Below, in pieces: positions 1 through 6,435 of a stretch of DNA of 8,945 bases; the first letter of the stretch is position 1, and each line of letters starts with the position of its first letter. A program made the translations under genes and the position numbers. Source of the stretch: Spirochaetota bacterium (GTDB lineage Bacteria; Spirochaetota; Spirochaetia; Treponematales; UBA12059); NCBI GenBank assembly GCA_022709445.1, contig JAKLIU010000065.1, positions 1-8,945 of the forward strand. Direction: 5' to 3'. The notes beneath the pieces are model-generated. The model made no database searches. It was given only the letters and a program-made list of their open reading frames with translations, and was not told where the DNA came from.

Positions 1-482
<482 letters not shown>

Positions 483-495
483 TGCATTCTCCTTG

Positions 496-509
496 ACGCG
501 TTCCCGCGT
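496..509 (-). other. Hairpin abutting the dnaK ribosome site
   Basis: On the minus strand ACGCG, loop GGAA and CGCGT form a perfect 5-bp stem with a GNRA-type tetraloop. It ends one base before the AAGGAG of dnaK and lies inside the 43-nt grpE-dnaK gap. There is no T-run, so it is not a terminator. An mRNA stability or translation role is possible but is inference. Confidence 0.4.
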
Positions 510-525
510 TGCTTGTGCTTGTCTG

Positions 526-1236
526 TCAGGCGCCTTCGCCGGCGGTGCCGGCCGCGCCGCCGGAGCCCGCATCCTGCCCGGGGGCGGAAGCCGGCCCCCC
601 GGCCGTCCCGGACCTGGGCATCCGCACCTTGACCTTGGCGCTGCGGAGGACCCGCTCCCTGAGCCGGTACCCCGTGGAATACTCCTCGGCGACCACCGGC
701 TCCTCGCAGTCGCCTTCCTCGCTCATCATCGCCTCGTGCAGGTGCGGGTCGAAGGGCCGCCCCAGGCTCTCGAAGCGGGACAGCCCGTACTTGCCCTCCA
801 GGGTCGACAGGAGGCCGCGGCGGATCATGTCCACCCCGTCATGCAGGACCTGGAAGTCCCTGGATATCTCGGAGCTCCCGATGGCCCGGTCGAAGTTGTC
901 CAGCACGGCCACCAGGTCCCCCAGGAGCTGGGCGTTGGCGTACTGTACGGCGTCGTCCTTTTCCCGGAACATCCGCTTGCGGAAGTTCTCGTAATCGGCC
1001 AGCTTGCGGAGGTACTGGTCCTTGAGCGAGGACAGCTCGCCCTCGAGTTCCGCTATCCGGGCATCCTTCTCGGCCAGGGCGATGGTATCCCTCTGGACGC
1101 GTTCCCCGCATGCCTCGGCCGCGTCCTTGGCGGCCTCCAGGGTCTCGGAGCACAGGTCCCCGGCCTCCGGGTCATCCGCGTGACCGGCGTCCTGCCCGGC
1201 GGGATGCTGGTGTTCGTGCTTGTTCTGTTTGGACAT
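526..1236 (-). CDS. grpE: GrpE, nucleotide exchange factor for DnaK
   Basis: GrpE is the homodimeric exchange factor that releases ADP from DnaK; its long paired helix also acts as a thermosensor in studied species. This protein has 236 residues, longer than the roughly 200 of E. coli. A polar, His-rich start (residues 5-11) is followed by a predicted coiled coil at about 45-110 containing LADYENFRKRMFREKDDA. Next come LLGDLVAVLDNFDRAI (104-119), the family signature GRPFDPHLHEAMM (159-171), and the beta-domain stretch EEYSTGYRLRERVLRSAKVKV (about 184-204). The last 30 residues are a low-complexity Gly/Ala/Pro tail. The start chosen has only a weak GCGAGG-type ribosome site. It is the first gene of a grpE-dnaK unit, divergent from rpoN. 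No hrcA precedes it. Confidence 0.97.
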   Translation of the reverse strand: MSKQNKHEHQHPAGQDAGHADDPEAGDLCSETLEAAKDAAEACGERVQRDTIALAEKDARIAELEGELSSLKDQYLRKLADYENFRKRMFREKDDAVQYANAQLLGDLVAVLDNFDRAIGSSEISRDFQVLHDGVDMIRRGLLSTLEGKYGLSRFESLGRPFDPHLHEAMMSEEGDCEEPVVAEEYSTGYRLRERVLRSAKVKVRMPRSGTAGGPASAPGQDAGSGGAAGTAGEGA

Positions 1237-1283
1237 GGCCTCGCTCTGTCATGGTGATGGCCGGACTGTCGGGCTGGAGGGCC

Positions 1284-1298
1284 CGGGGGCATCCCCCG
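1284..1298 (-). other. GC hairpin in the grpE leader
   Basis: In the predicted 87-nt grpE leader, CGGGGG, loop ATG and CCCCCG form a 6-bp all-GC stem. It lies about 48 nt upstream of the grpE start codon. No T-tract follows, so it is not an obvious terminator. The ATG in the loop opens a frame that is out of phase with grpE. Function is unknown. Confidence 0.3.
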
Positions 1299-1329
1299 CG
1301 CCCCAGCGGTCCGGCTGTGCAAAACAAAA

Positions 1330-1356
1330 ATAATAAGGAGCTTTTTGAAGCGTCAA
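1330..1356 (-). promoter_or_regulatory. Probable sigma-70-type promoter of grpE-dnaK
   Basis: Reading the minus strand, a -35 box TTGACG (1356-1351) and a -10 box TATTAT (1335-1330) are separated by 15 nt; each matches its consensus at five of six positions. The spacer is short. The surrounding 1318-1350 is unusually AT-rich for this window. Transcription would begin near 1323 and leave a leader of about 87 nt. No CIRCE element (TTAGCACTC-N9-GAGTGCTAA) was found, so HrcA control is not supported here. Confidence 0.55.
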
Positions 1357-1421
1357 GATGAATGCGTCGAAATCGGACGAATACGGCACGGTTCTTGCGT
1401 ATCCGCGCCCGTCCCGACCGC

Positions 1422-1449
1422 TTGACAATACCCGACCATGGCTTACCAT
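1422..1449 (+). promoter_or_regulatory. Probable sigma-70-type promoter of rpoN
   Basis: A perfect -35 box TTGACA (1422-1427) is followed after 16 nt by TACCAT (1444-1449), four of six matches to TATAAT. Transcription would start at about 1456, 40 nt before the TTG start codon of rpoN. The promoter lies inside the longest open frame of rpoN, which argues against the upstream ATG at 1362 as the start. Confidence 0.6.
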
Positions 1450-1456
1450 TGAAAGT

Positions 1457-1474
1457 GGGCCCCCGCGGGGGTCC
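1457..1474 (+). other. GC hairpin in the rpoN leader
   Basis: GGGCCCC (1457-1463) pairs with GGGGTCC (1468-1474) around a CGCG loop, with one G-U pair, right at the predicted 5' end of the rpoN mRNA. A second short stem, CCGG (1473-1476) with CCGG (1482-1485), shares bases with it and overlaps the start of the ribosome site, so the two cannot form together. There is no T-tract. Any regulatory effect is inference. Confidence 0.35.
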
Positions 1475-1496
1475 GGCAAAACCGGGAGGAGCGTCA

Positions 1497-2870
1497 TTGC
1501 AGACCCAACGGCCCCAGATGCTGCAGGAGCAACGGCAGCGTCTCAGCCCCCAGATGATCCAATCCATCAAACTCATGTCCCTGCCCATACAGGAATTGAA
1601 GGAAGAAATCCAGCGCGAACTCGAGGCCAACCCCGCCCTGGAGATCGTCGAGGACCGGTCGACCGTCTCCCTGGAGACCATCCACGAGGAGAAGGAATCC
1701 GATTCCGATTCCCGCCGGCTGTTCGAGGACAGCTCCGATCCCGGCTTCTCGCGCAGCAACGACGACGACTCGGACGCCAAGCGCATGTTCCTGGAAGGCG
1801 CGATCACCCGGCCGGAGACCCTGCAGGAGCACCTCCTGTGGCAGCTCAGGCTGCAGCCCCTGAGCGCGTCGCAGCGCCTGGTGGGCGAGGCCCTGGTGCA
1901 GAACCTGGACCATGACGGCTTCCACAAGGAAGACCCCTTCCTGCTCTGCAAGGACGCGACCCGGGAGACGGTGAACATGGTGATGGCGGTGATCCGCACC
2001 CTGGAACCGGCCGGCGCCTGCGTGGTGGACTACCGGGAGTCCCTCCTGGTCCAGGCCCTGCTGGCCCCGGACGCCCCTCCGGGCGCCCTGGAGATAGTCC
2101 GGAACCACATAGAGCTCCTCGAGCACGCGAGGCACCAGGAAATCCAGCGCAAGCTCAAGCTGGACGACGCGACCATGGCCGACGCGCTGGCCTTCATCAA
2201 GCGGCTCAACCCCTTCCCGGGCCGGCTGTACTCCTCCGACGAGGTGCGCTACGTCATCCCGGACGTGCAGGTGAAGCTCAAGGACGGCGAGTTCGTCATC
2301 TCCATCAACGACGAGGAGATCCCGATCATAGGGATCAACCCCTTCTTCGACCACCTCTCGGGGGAGAAGCACGACAAGGCCACCGACTCCTTCGTCAAGG
2401 ACAACATCCGGCAGGCCCGGTGGTTCATCCAGAGCATCCACCAGCGCAACCGGACCCTGCTCAAGGTGGTGCGCTCGATCGTGGAGTTCCAGCGGCAGTT
2501 CTTCGCCCGCGGGCCCAAGCACCTGGCGCCCCTCACCCTCAAGGACATAGCCGGGGAGGTGGGCGTCCACGAGACCACCGTGTCCCGGATAGCCAACAAG
2601 AAGTACGTGCAGACGGACTGGGGCATCTTCGAGCTGCGCTACTTCTTCACCAACAGCATCAGCGGCTCGGGCTCCCGGGGGTCCCGCTTCTCCAAGTCCG
2701 GCGTCAAGCAGGTCATCAAGGAGATCATCGAAAGCGAGGCGAAGGCCTTGTCCGACCAGGATATCAGCGAGATATTGACCAGGAAGGGCATCAAGCTGGC
2801 CAGGCGAACCGTCGCCAAGTACCGCCAGGAGCTGCACATGGATTCATCGTTCGGCCGCAAGCACGGCTGA
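1497..2870 (+). CDS. rpoN: RNA polymerase sigma-54 factor RpoN
   Basis: RpoN directs RNA polymerase to -24/-12 promoters and needs an AAA+ activator to melt DNA. The 457-residue product has the expected order. Region I is Gln-rich (about 1-50, with QRLSPQMIQSIKLMSLPIQELKEEIQRE split over 12-40 and ANPALEIV). An acidic, Ser/Asp-rich region II spans about 51-100. The core-binding domain follows, then a helix-turn-helix near 344-370 (LTLKDIAGEVGVHETTVSRIANKK). The diagnostic RpoN box ARRTVAKYRQ is at 435-444. I choose TTG at 1497 because GGGAGGAG (1484-1491) sits 5 nt upstream and homology begins there; an ATG at 1518 is an alternative. The frame is open back to ATG 1362, but that stretch contains the promoter and is not sigma-54-like. 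hpf follows after 51 nt. Confidence 0.96.
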   Translation: MQTQRPQMLQEQRQRLSPQMIQSIKLMSLPIQELKEEIQRELEANPALEIVEDRSTVSLETIHEEKESDSDSRRLFEDSSDPGFSRSNDDDSDAKRMFLEGAITRPETLQEHLLWQLRLQPLSASQRLVGEALVQNLDHDGFHKEDPFLLCKDATRETVNMVMAVIRTLEPAGACVVDYRESLLVQALLAPDAPPGALEIVRNHIELLEHARHQEIQRKLKLDDATMADALAFIKRLNPFPGRLYSSDEVRYVIPDVQVKLKDGEFVISINDEEIPIIGINPFFDHLSGEKHDKATDSFVKDNIRQARWFIQSIHQRNRTLLKVVRSIVEFQRQFFARGPKHLAPLTLKDIAGEVGVHETTVSRIANKKYVQTDWGIFELRYFFTNSISGSGSRGSRFSKSGVKQVIKEIIESEAKALSDQDISEILTRKGIKLARRTVAKYRQELHMDSSFGRKHG

Positions 2871-2890
2871 GCGCCGGGATTCGGCAATCC

Positions 2891-2907
2891 GGCCGGCTCG
2901 TCCGGCC
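2891..2907 (+). other. Hairpin abutting the hpf ribosome site
   Basis: GGCCGG (2891-2896), loop CTCGT and CCGGCC (2902-2907) form a perfect 6-bp GC stem in the rpoN-hpf gap, ending 2 nt before the AAGGAGG of hpf. No T-run follows, so read-through into hpf is expected. It could mark an mRNA processing or stability element; this is inference. Confidence 0.4.
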
Positions 2908-2921
2908 ACAAGGAGGCTCGC

Positions 2922-3212
2922 ATGAATATAGACGTCCGTTCCGTGCACTTCGACCTGAGCGAGGCGAACCGCGCCTACCTGGACAAGAAACTGGAGCGCA
3001 TCGCCTACGCGAAGGACCTGGTCGTGGACCTCTTGTTCTCCCTCACCAAGGAAAAGCAGTTCAAGTGCGAATGCACCGTGAACTTCCGGTGGGGGACCCA
3101 GGCCCATGTCCAGGAGGCCGATTTCGACCTGCTGGCCGGGATGGACAAGCTGATGGACAAGCTCGAGCAGAAAATCAACAAGGAAAAAGAGAAAGTAAAA
3201 GAAAAAAAGTGA
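2922..3212 (+). CDS. hpf: Ribosome hibernation-promoting factor, short HPF/RaiA family
   Basis: Short HPF proteins bind the decoding centre of the 30S subunit in stationary phase and help form inactive ribosomes. The 96-residue length fits the short class, without the C-terminal dimerisation domain of long HPF. The fold signature is visible: an opening MNIDVRSVHFDLSEANRAYL strand-helix, KKLERIAYAKD near 22-32, a central strand pair CECTVNFRWG (about 49-58), and a second helix with DLLAGMDKLMDKLEQKINK. The C-terminus (about 84-96) is almost all Lys and Glu, encoded by an A-rich tract unlike the rest of the window. The ATG has a strong AAGGAGG (2910-2916) 5 nt upstream. hpf downstream of rpoN is a widely conserved pairing. 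A terminator follows at once, so hpf closes this unit. Confidence 0.93.
   Translation: MNIDVRSVHFDLSEANRAYLDKKLERIAYAKDLVVDLLFSLTKEKQFKCECTVNFRWGTQAHVQEADFDLLAGMDKLMDKLEQKINKEKEKVKEKK
3203..3209 (+). other. Slippery heptamer A-AAA-AAG at the hpf stop
   Basis: The last hpf codons read GAA AAA AAG TGA, so the heptamer A AAA AAG lies in the phase known from the E. coli dnaX -1 frameshift site. Slipping would replace the end with KVTLSPA and a stop at 3227-3229. The nearest strong hairpin is about 25 nt downstream, further than in dnaX, so use of the site is doubtful. Confidence 0.2.
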
Positions 3213-3234
3213 CCCTGAGCCCTGCATGACGACG

Positions 3235-3261
3235 GGGAGGGCGTCCGCGCCCTCCCTTTTT
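3235..3261 (+). terminator. Rho-independent terminator after hpf
   Basis: GGGAGGGCG (3235-3243) and CGCCCTCCC (3248-3256) form a perfect 9-bp stem with a TCCG loop, followed directly by TTTTT (3257-3261). It starts 22 nt after the hpf stop codon. It separates rpoN-hpf from the hprK unit, although partial read-through cannot be excluded. Confidence 0.92.
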
Positions 3262-3266
3262 CGTCC

Positions 3267-3283
3267 CCGGACCGGCGATTGCG
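3267..3283 (+). promoter_or_regulatory. Candidate sigma-54 (-24/-12) promoter of hprK
   Basis: GG at 3269-3270 and GC at 3281-3282 are exactly 10 nt apart, as in -24/-12 promoters. The -12 side reads TTGC and the -24 side GGACCG against consensus GGCACG. Transcription would begin near 3294 and leave a leader of about 22 nt before hprK. Such spacing is common by chance in GC-rich DNA, so this is tentative. It overlaps the sigma-70 candidate given separately. Confidence 0.3.
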
Positions 3284-3307
3284 CCGCTCGTCCGTTCGCG
3301 CTATGCT
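3279..3307 (+). promoter_or_regulatory. Candidate sigma-70-type promoter of hprK
   Basis: TTGCGC (3279-3284) and TATGCT (3302-3307) lie 17 nt apart, matching the consensus boxes at three and four positions. Transcription would start near 3314, so an mRNA from this promoter would be almost leaderless at the ATG of 3316. The position just after a terminator makes some promoter here likely; which sigma factor uses it is open. Confidence 0.35.
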
Positions 3308-3315
3308 GGCGGCAG

Positions 3316-4305
3316 ATGGAAGACAAGCACTTCACGGTCCTGGACCTCCTGGACCTGGACCTCAAGGAACACGACGACCTCAAGCTGCGCTGCATCGGCG
3401 GCCGCAAGGGCCTGGGGCGGGAGATCAGCTCGGCGGACATCAACCGGCCCGGGCTGGCCCTGTCCGGTTTCTTCGAGAGCTTCGCCTACCAGCGCGTGCA
3501 GCTCATCGGCAAGGGCGAGTCGGCCTACCTCCGGCTCCTGGCCGCCGAGGGCCGCTCCGAGGGCGTATCCCGCGTGTTCACCTTCCCCGTTCCCTGCTTC
3601 ATCTTCGCCAACGCCGAGCCGCCGGAGCCCATGTTCGCGGAGGCCGCGGAGGCCGCCGACTGCCCGGTGCTCCTCTCCGAGCTGTCGTCCACCGAGATCG
3701 CCGCCAGGCTCATGCGGGTGCTGACCAACGTGTTCGCACCCAAGTCCAGCGTGCACGGCGTGCTGGTGGAGGTCTACGGCATCGGCATCCTGCTCACGGG
3801 GGATTCCGGGGTGGGCAAGAGCGAGACGGCCCTGGAACTGATAGAGCGCGGCCACCGCCTGGTGGCGGACGACGTGGTGGAGATACGCTGCGTGAGCGGC
3901 AACATCCTCATGGGTTCCGGGGCCAACAAGGTCATCGGGCACCACATGGAGATCCGCGGCCTGGGGATCATCAACGTGACGCACCTGTTCGGGGTGGGCG
4001 CCATCAGGGACAAGAAGCAGGTGCAGCTCATCTGCAACCTGGAGGAGTGGGACTCCGCCAAGGTGTACGACCGCATCGGCACGGAGGAGATGGCGGACGT
4101 GATCCTGGGGGTGCGGGTGCCGAGGCTGGACATACCGGTCAAGCCGGGGCGCAACATCCCCATCATCGTCGAGACCGCCGCCATGAACGAGCGCCTCAAG
4201 AAGATGGGATACCATTCCGCGAGGGAATTCAACCAGAATATCCTGCGCTGGCTGGAGAGCGACAACGCCCGGGCGGTATACTTCGGGCGGGACGATTCAA
4301 TCTGA
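3316..4305 (+). CDS. hprK: HPr kinase/phosphorylase
   Basis: HprK is a hexameric cytoplasmic enzyme that phosphorylates Ser46 of HPr with ATP or pyrophosphate and removes the phosphate again, so it reads energy state into carbon control. The product has 329 residues, close to the usual 310-330. An N-terminal domain (about 1-135) opens with FTVLDLLDLDL. The catalytic domain has the conserved His147 (SVHGVLVEVYG), a Walker A loop GDSGVGKS (162-169), Asp185-Asp186 (LVADDVVEI), the HprK signature MEIRGLGIIN (211-220) and PVKPGRN (274-280). The start at ATG 3316 fits the family start. The frame extends to ATG 3226, but that reading would run through the terminator. The ribosome site is weak (GGCGG). 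Its substrate HPr is encoded 40 nt downstream. Confidence 0.96.
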   Translation: MEDKHFTVLDLLDLDLKEHDDLKLRCIGGRKGLGREISSADINRPGLALSGFFESFAYQRVQLIGKGESAYLRLLAAEGRSEGVSRVFTFPVPCFIFANAEPPEPMFAEAAEAADCPVLLSELSSTEIAARLMRVLTNVFAPKSSVHGVLVEVYGIGILLTGDSGVGKSETALELIERGHRLVADDVVEIRCVSGNILMGSGANKVIGHHMEIRGLGIINVTHLFGVGAIRDKKQVQLICNLEEWDSAKVYDRIGTEEMADVILGVRVPRLDIPVKPGRNIPIIVETAAMNERLKKMGYHSAREFNQNILRWLESDNARAVYFGRDDSI

Positions 4306-4332
4306 CGCCGAGAGCGCGGATATCCAAGGAAG

Positions 4333-4345
4333 CGGGGAGCCCCCG
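4333..4345 (+). promoter_or_regulatory. Hairpin covering the ptsH ribosome site
   Basis: CGGGG (4333-4337), loop AGC and CCCCG (4341-4345) form a 5-bp stem ending directly at the ATG of ptsH. It contains most of the best-spaced ribosome site, GGGGAG (4334-4339). An alternative purine stretch, AAGGAAG (4326-4332), lies just upstream and would stay free. Translation control is plausible but is inference. Confidence 0.35.
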
Positions 4346-4612
4346 ATGACAGAGAAGACGACCGTGATCAAGAACAGGGCAGGCATACACGCCAGGCCGG
4401 CGGCCATGATCGTGCAGGTCGCGGGCAAGTTCAAGTCGCGCATCTTCCTGGAGAAGGGCGAGGACCGGATCAACGCCAAGAGCATCATGGGCATCATAAC
4501 CCTGGGGGCCGGTTTCGAGTCCGTCATCAGGATCATCGCCGAGGGCGAGGACGAGGCCGCCGCGGTCGACGCCATCGAGCGGCTGTTCGAGAACCGTTTC
4601 GAAGAAGAGTGA
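4346..4612 (+). CDS. ptsH: HPr phosphocarrier protein
   Basis: HPr is the small phosphocarrier that takes phosphate from Enzyme I on His15 and, where HprK exists, is also phosphorylated on Ser46. The 88-residue length is standard. His15 lies in GIHARPAA (13-20) and Ser46 in NAKSIMGIITLGAG (43-56), so both regulatory residues are intact. The Ser46 site agrees with the adjacent hprK. The ATG follows GGGGAG by 6 nt, though that site may be folded. The stop codon overlaps the ATG of the downstream kinase as TGATG, so translation is probably coupled. No ptsI, ptsN or EII gene lies in the window, so the role here may be regulatory, not sugar transport; genes elsewhere could change that view. Confidence 0.96.
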   Translation: MTEKTTVIKNRAGIHARPAAMIVQVAGKFKSRIFLEKGEDRINAKSIMGIITLGAGFESVIRIIAEGEDEAAAVDAIERLFENRFEEE

Positions 4613-6387
4613 TGCGCGTCAGCGGCCCGCCCGGGCGGCAGGCGTCCACGGCCGCCGTGGCGGCGATCCTCTACGCCATCGTGCTTGCAGGTTCCTACCT
4701 CTTCCTGCGCCGGTCCCTGGAAACCGACCCCGGCATGCCCGGGCTCTACACGGGCGCCATCGGGGCCATCCTCGCCATCCTGCCCGGCGCGTCCTTCCTG
4801 GGCCTCTGCCTCACCCTCTGGCGCCTGGCCCGTGACGCGCTCAGGAGGACCTGGGGTTCCCGCCTCCGGGTGCGCCTGTCCCTGCTCTTCATGGCCACGG
4901 CCATGGCCGCCCTCCTGCCCCCCGTGTTCGCCTACGGCAGCCTGGCCGTGCGGGCCGCCGGCATCAGCTCCTCGCAGACCGTGCGCGAGGCCGTGGCGGG
5001 CGGCACCGAGCTGGCCCTGGCCTGGTACGCGGGCAAGGACGCCGGCCTGCGGTACGCGGCCGTCAACGACCTGCCGGCCCTGGCCGCCCGGCTGGGGACC
5101 GACGCCGACGCCGCGCTCCGGGCGCTCGAGGCGCGGGAACCGGACATCTGCGCCCTGGAACTGTTCGCGGACGGGCGCAGCGCGTCGTTCGCGGGCGACC
5201 CGGCGGCGCGCTCGCAGCCCGGTTCCCCCCCGCCCTCGTCCGAGGGGTTCCTGCCCCGCCTGTCCGCGGGGGGGTCCACCTACTCCCGCTATGCCCTGCC
5301 CCGGCCTGCCTTCGCCGCGGCCTCGGGGGGCGCTTCCCCCATACAGGGCGCCGTCCTGTCGCTTCGCTTCCCGCGCCCGGTCGAGGAAGCGGCCTCCAGC
5401 CTCGCGGGGGCGGCCAGGGCCCTGGAACGGACGGGCCGCATCGCGGGATCCTACACCCTGTACGTGGTCCTGTTCGGGCTGAGCCTGGTGTTCCCCCTGG
5501 CGGCCCTGGCCGTGGTGTTCTCCCAGTCGGCCGCGGCCGCGGTGTTCGCGCCGCTCTCCGCCCTCGCCGACGGCATCCGCCTGGTGGACCGGGGCGAGCG
5601 GCGCGTACCCAACCTGTCCAAGCCAGGCGACGAGTCCGGGCAGCTCGTGGCCGAGTTCAACGCCATGCTGGAGCGGCTCGAGCGCTCGCGGGGCGACGAG
5701 CTGCGCAACGAGCGCATGGGCGCGTGGAGGGACATAGCCAGGCGCCTGGCGCACGAGCTGCGCAACCCGCTGACGCCCATCAGGCTATCCGCCGAGCGCG
5801 TGCTCAAGCGCTGGACCTCCGGGGACCGGGACCTGGACGGGATACTGGGGAAGTCCATGGTCGCCATCATCCAGGAGACGGCCAACATGGAGATCCTGCT
5901 CTCCGAATTCAGGGATTTCGCCCGGCTGCCGGAGCCCCAGAAGGACTGGGTGGAGCTCAAGGAGCTGGTGGACGAGGCCGTCCACCTGTACTCCACGCCC
6001 TGGCCGCGGCTCCGGGTGGACGCGTCCCAGGTGGACGCCGGGCTCAGGATCAGGGCCGACCGCGGCCAGATCAAGCAGGTCCTGCGCAACCTGATCTCCA
6101 ACGCCGCGGACGCCACGGGAGGCGAAGGTTCGATCACCATACGCAGCGATCTTGTCAAGACGGAGGAATCCCGCTATTGTAGGCTGCAGGTGGCGGACGA
6201 CGGTCGGGGGATACCGGCCGGGTCGCGCGACCGGGTCTTCTCGCCGTATTTTTCAACCAAACCCGACGGAACCGGCCTCGGCCTCGCGATCGTGGATCAC
6301 ATCATCGCGTCGCACGGCGGCAGCGTGAGGTTCGACTCGGCGGAAGGCGTCGGCACGACGTTCTACCTGGACCTGCCGGCGGAGTGA
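4612..6387 (+). CDS. NtrY-like membrane sensor histidine kinase
   Basis: This is a 591-residue inner-membrane sensor kinase, probably partner of the response regulator downstream. Hydrophobic segments lie at about 14-34, 46-72 and 89-115. An extracytoplasmic region (about 117-280, Ala/Gly/Pro-rich) follows, then a fourth segment at about 281-305. A HAMP-like linker (about 306-364) leads to the HisKA H-box RRLAHELRNPLTPIRLS with His381. The ATPase domain has NLISNAADA (494-502), VADDGRGIP (527-535), FSPYFSTK (543-550) and DGTGLGLAIV (552-561). The layout and the HELRNPLTPI box resemble NtrY, but I see no PAS domain between HAMP and HisKA, which NtrY usually has. ATG 4612 overlaps the ptsH stop; GTG 4609, one codon earlier, is an equal alternative. 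The signal sensed is unknown. Confidence 0.9.
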   Translation: MRVSGPPGRQASTAAVAAILYAIVLAGSYLFLRRSLETDPGMPGLYTGAIGAILAILPGASFLGLCLTLWRLARDALRRTWGSRLRVRLSLLFMATAMAALLPPVFAYGSLAVRAAGISSSQTVREAVAGGTELALAWYAGKDAGLRYAAVNDLPALAARLGTDADAALRALEAREPDICALELFADGRSASFAGDPAARSQPGSPPPSSEGFLPRLSAGGSTYSRYALPRPAFAAASGGASPIQGAVLSLRFPRPVEEAASSLAGAARALERTGRIAGSYTLYVVLFGLSLVFPLAALAVVFSQSAAAAVFAPLSALADGIRLVDRGERRVPNLSKPGDESGQLVAEFNAMLERLERSRGDELRNERMGAWRDIARRLAHELRNPLTPIRLSAERVLKRWTSGDRDLDGILGKSMVAIIQETANMEILLSEFRDFARLPEPQKDWVELKELVDEAVHLYSTPWPRLRVDASQVDAGLRIRADRGQIKQVLRNLISNAADATGGEGSITIRSDLVKTEESRYCRLQVADDGRGIPAGSRDRVFSPYFSTKPDGTGLGLAIVDHIIASHGGSVRFDSAEGVGTTFYLDLPAE

Positions 6388-6404
6388 ACCGGCGGTCGGA
6401 GCCT

Positions 6405-6420
6405 GGGATCGACGGATCCC
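6405..6420 (+). other. Hairpin abutting the response-regulator ribosome site
   Basis: GGGATC (6405-6410), loop GACG and GATCCC (6415-6420) form a perfect 6-bp stem in the 48-nt gap between kinase and regulator. It ends 2 nt before AAGGAAG. No T-tract follows, so it should not terminate. A processing or stability role is inference. Confidence 0.4.
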
Positions 6421-6435
6421 GCAAGGAAGCGGCGC

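Noticed and set aside
1237..1361. Possible CIRCE or LexA-type operator upstream of grpE
   Set aside because: No TTAGCACTC/GAGTGCTAA pair and no TTTG-N5-CAAA style dyad is present in this stretch.
1362..1496. 45-codon upstream extension of rpoN from ATG 1362
   Set aside because: It contains the probable promoter and leader hairpin, shows no sigma-54 similarity, and a strong ribosome site precedes the TTG at 1497.
1494..2837. Long minus-strand open frame opposite rpoN
   Set aside because: It is the reverse-strand shadow typical of GC-rich codons; its translation is low-complexity and rpoN is certain.
3226..3315. 30-codon upstream extension of hprK from ATG 3226
   Set aside because: It would be read through the rho-independent terminator, and the family start fits ATG 3316.
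4318..4325. GGATATCC palindrome in the hprK-ptsH gap
   Set aside because: An 8-base palindrome is too short and has no room for a loop; expected by chance.
4297..5754. Long minus-strand open frame opposite ptsH and the kinase
   Set aside because: It spans two recognised genes and an intergenic gap and is Gly/Arg/Gln-rich without any domain; a composition artefact.
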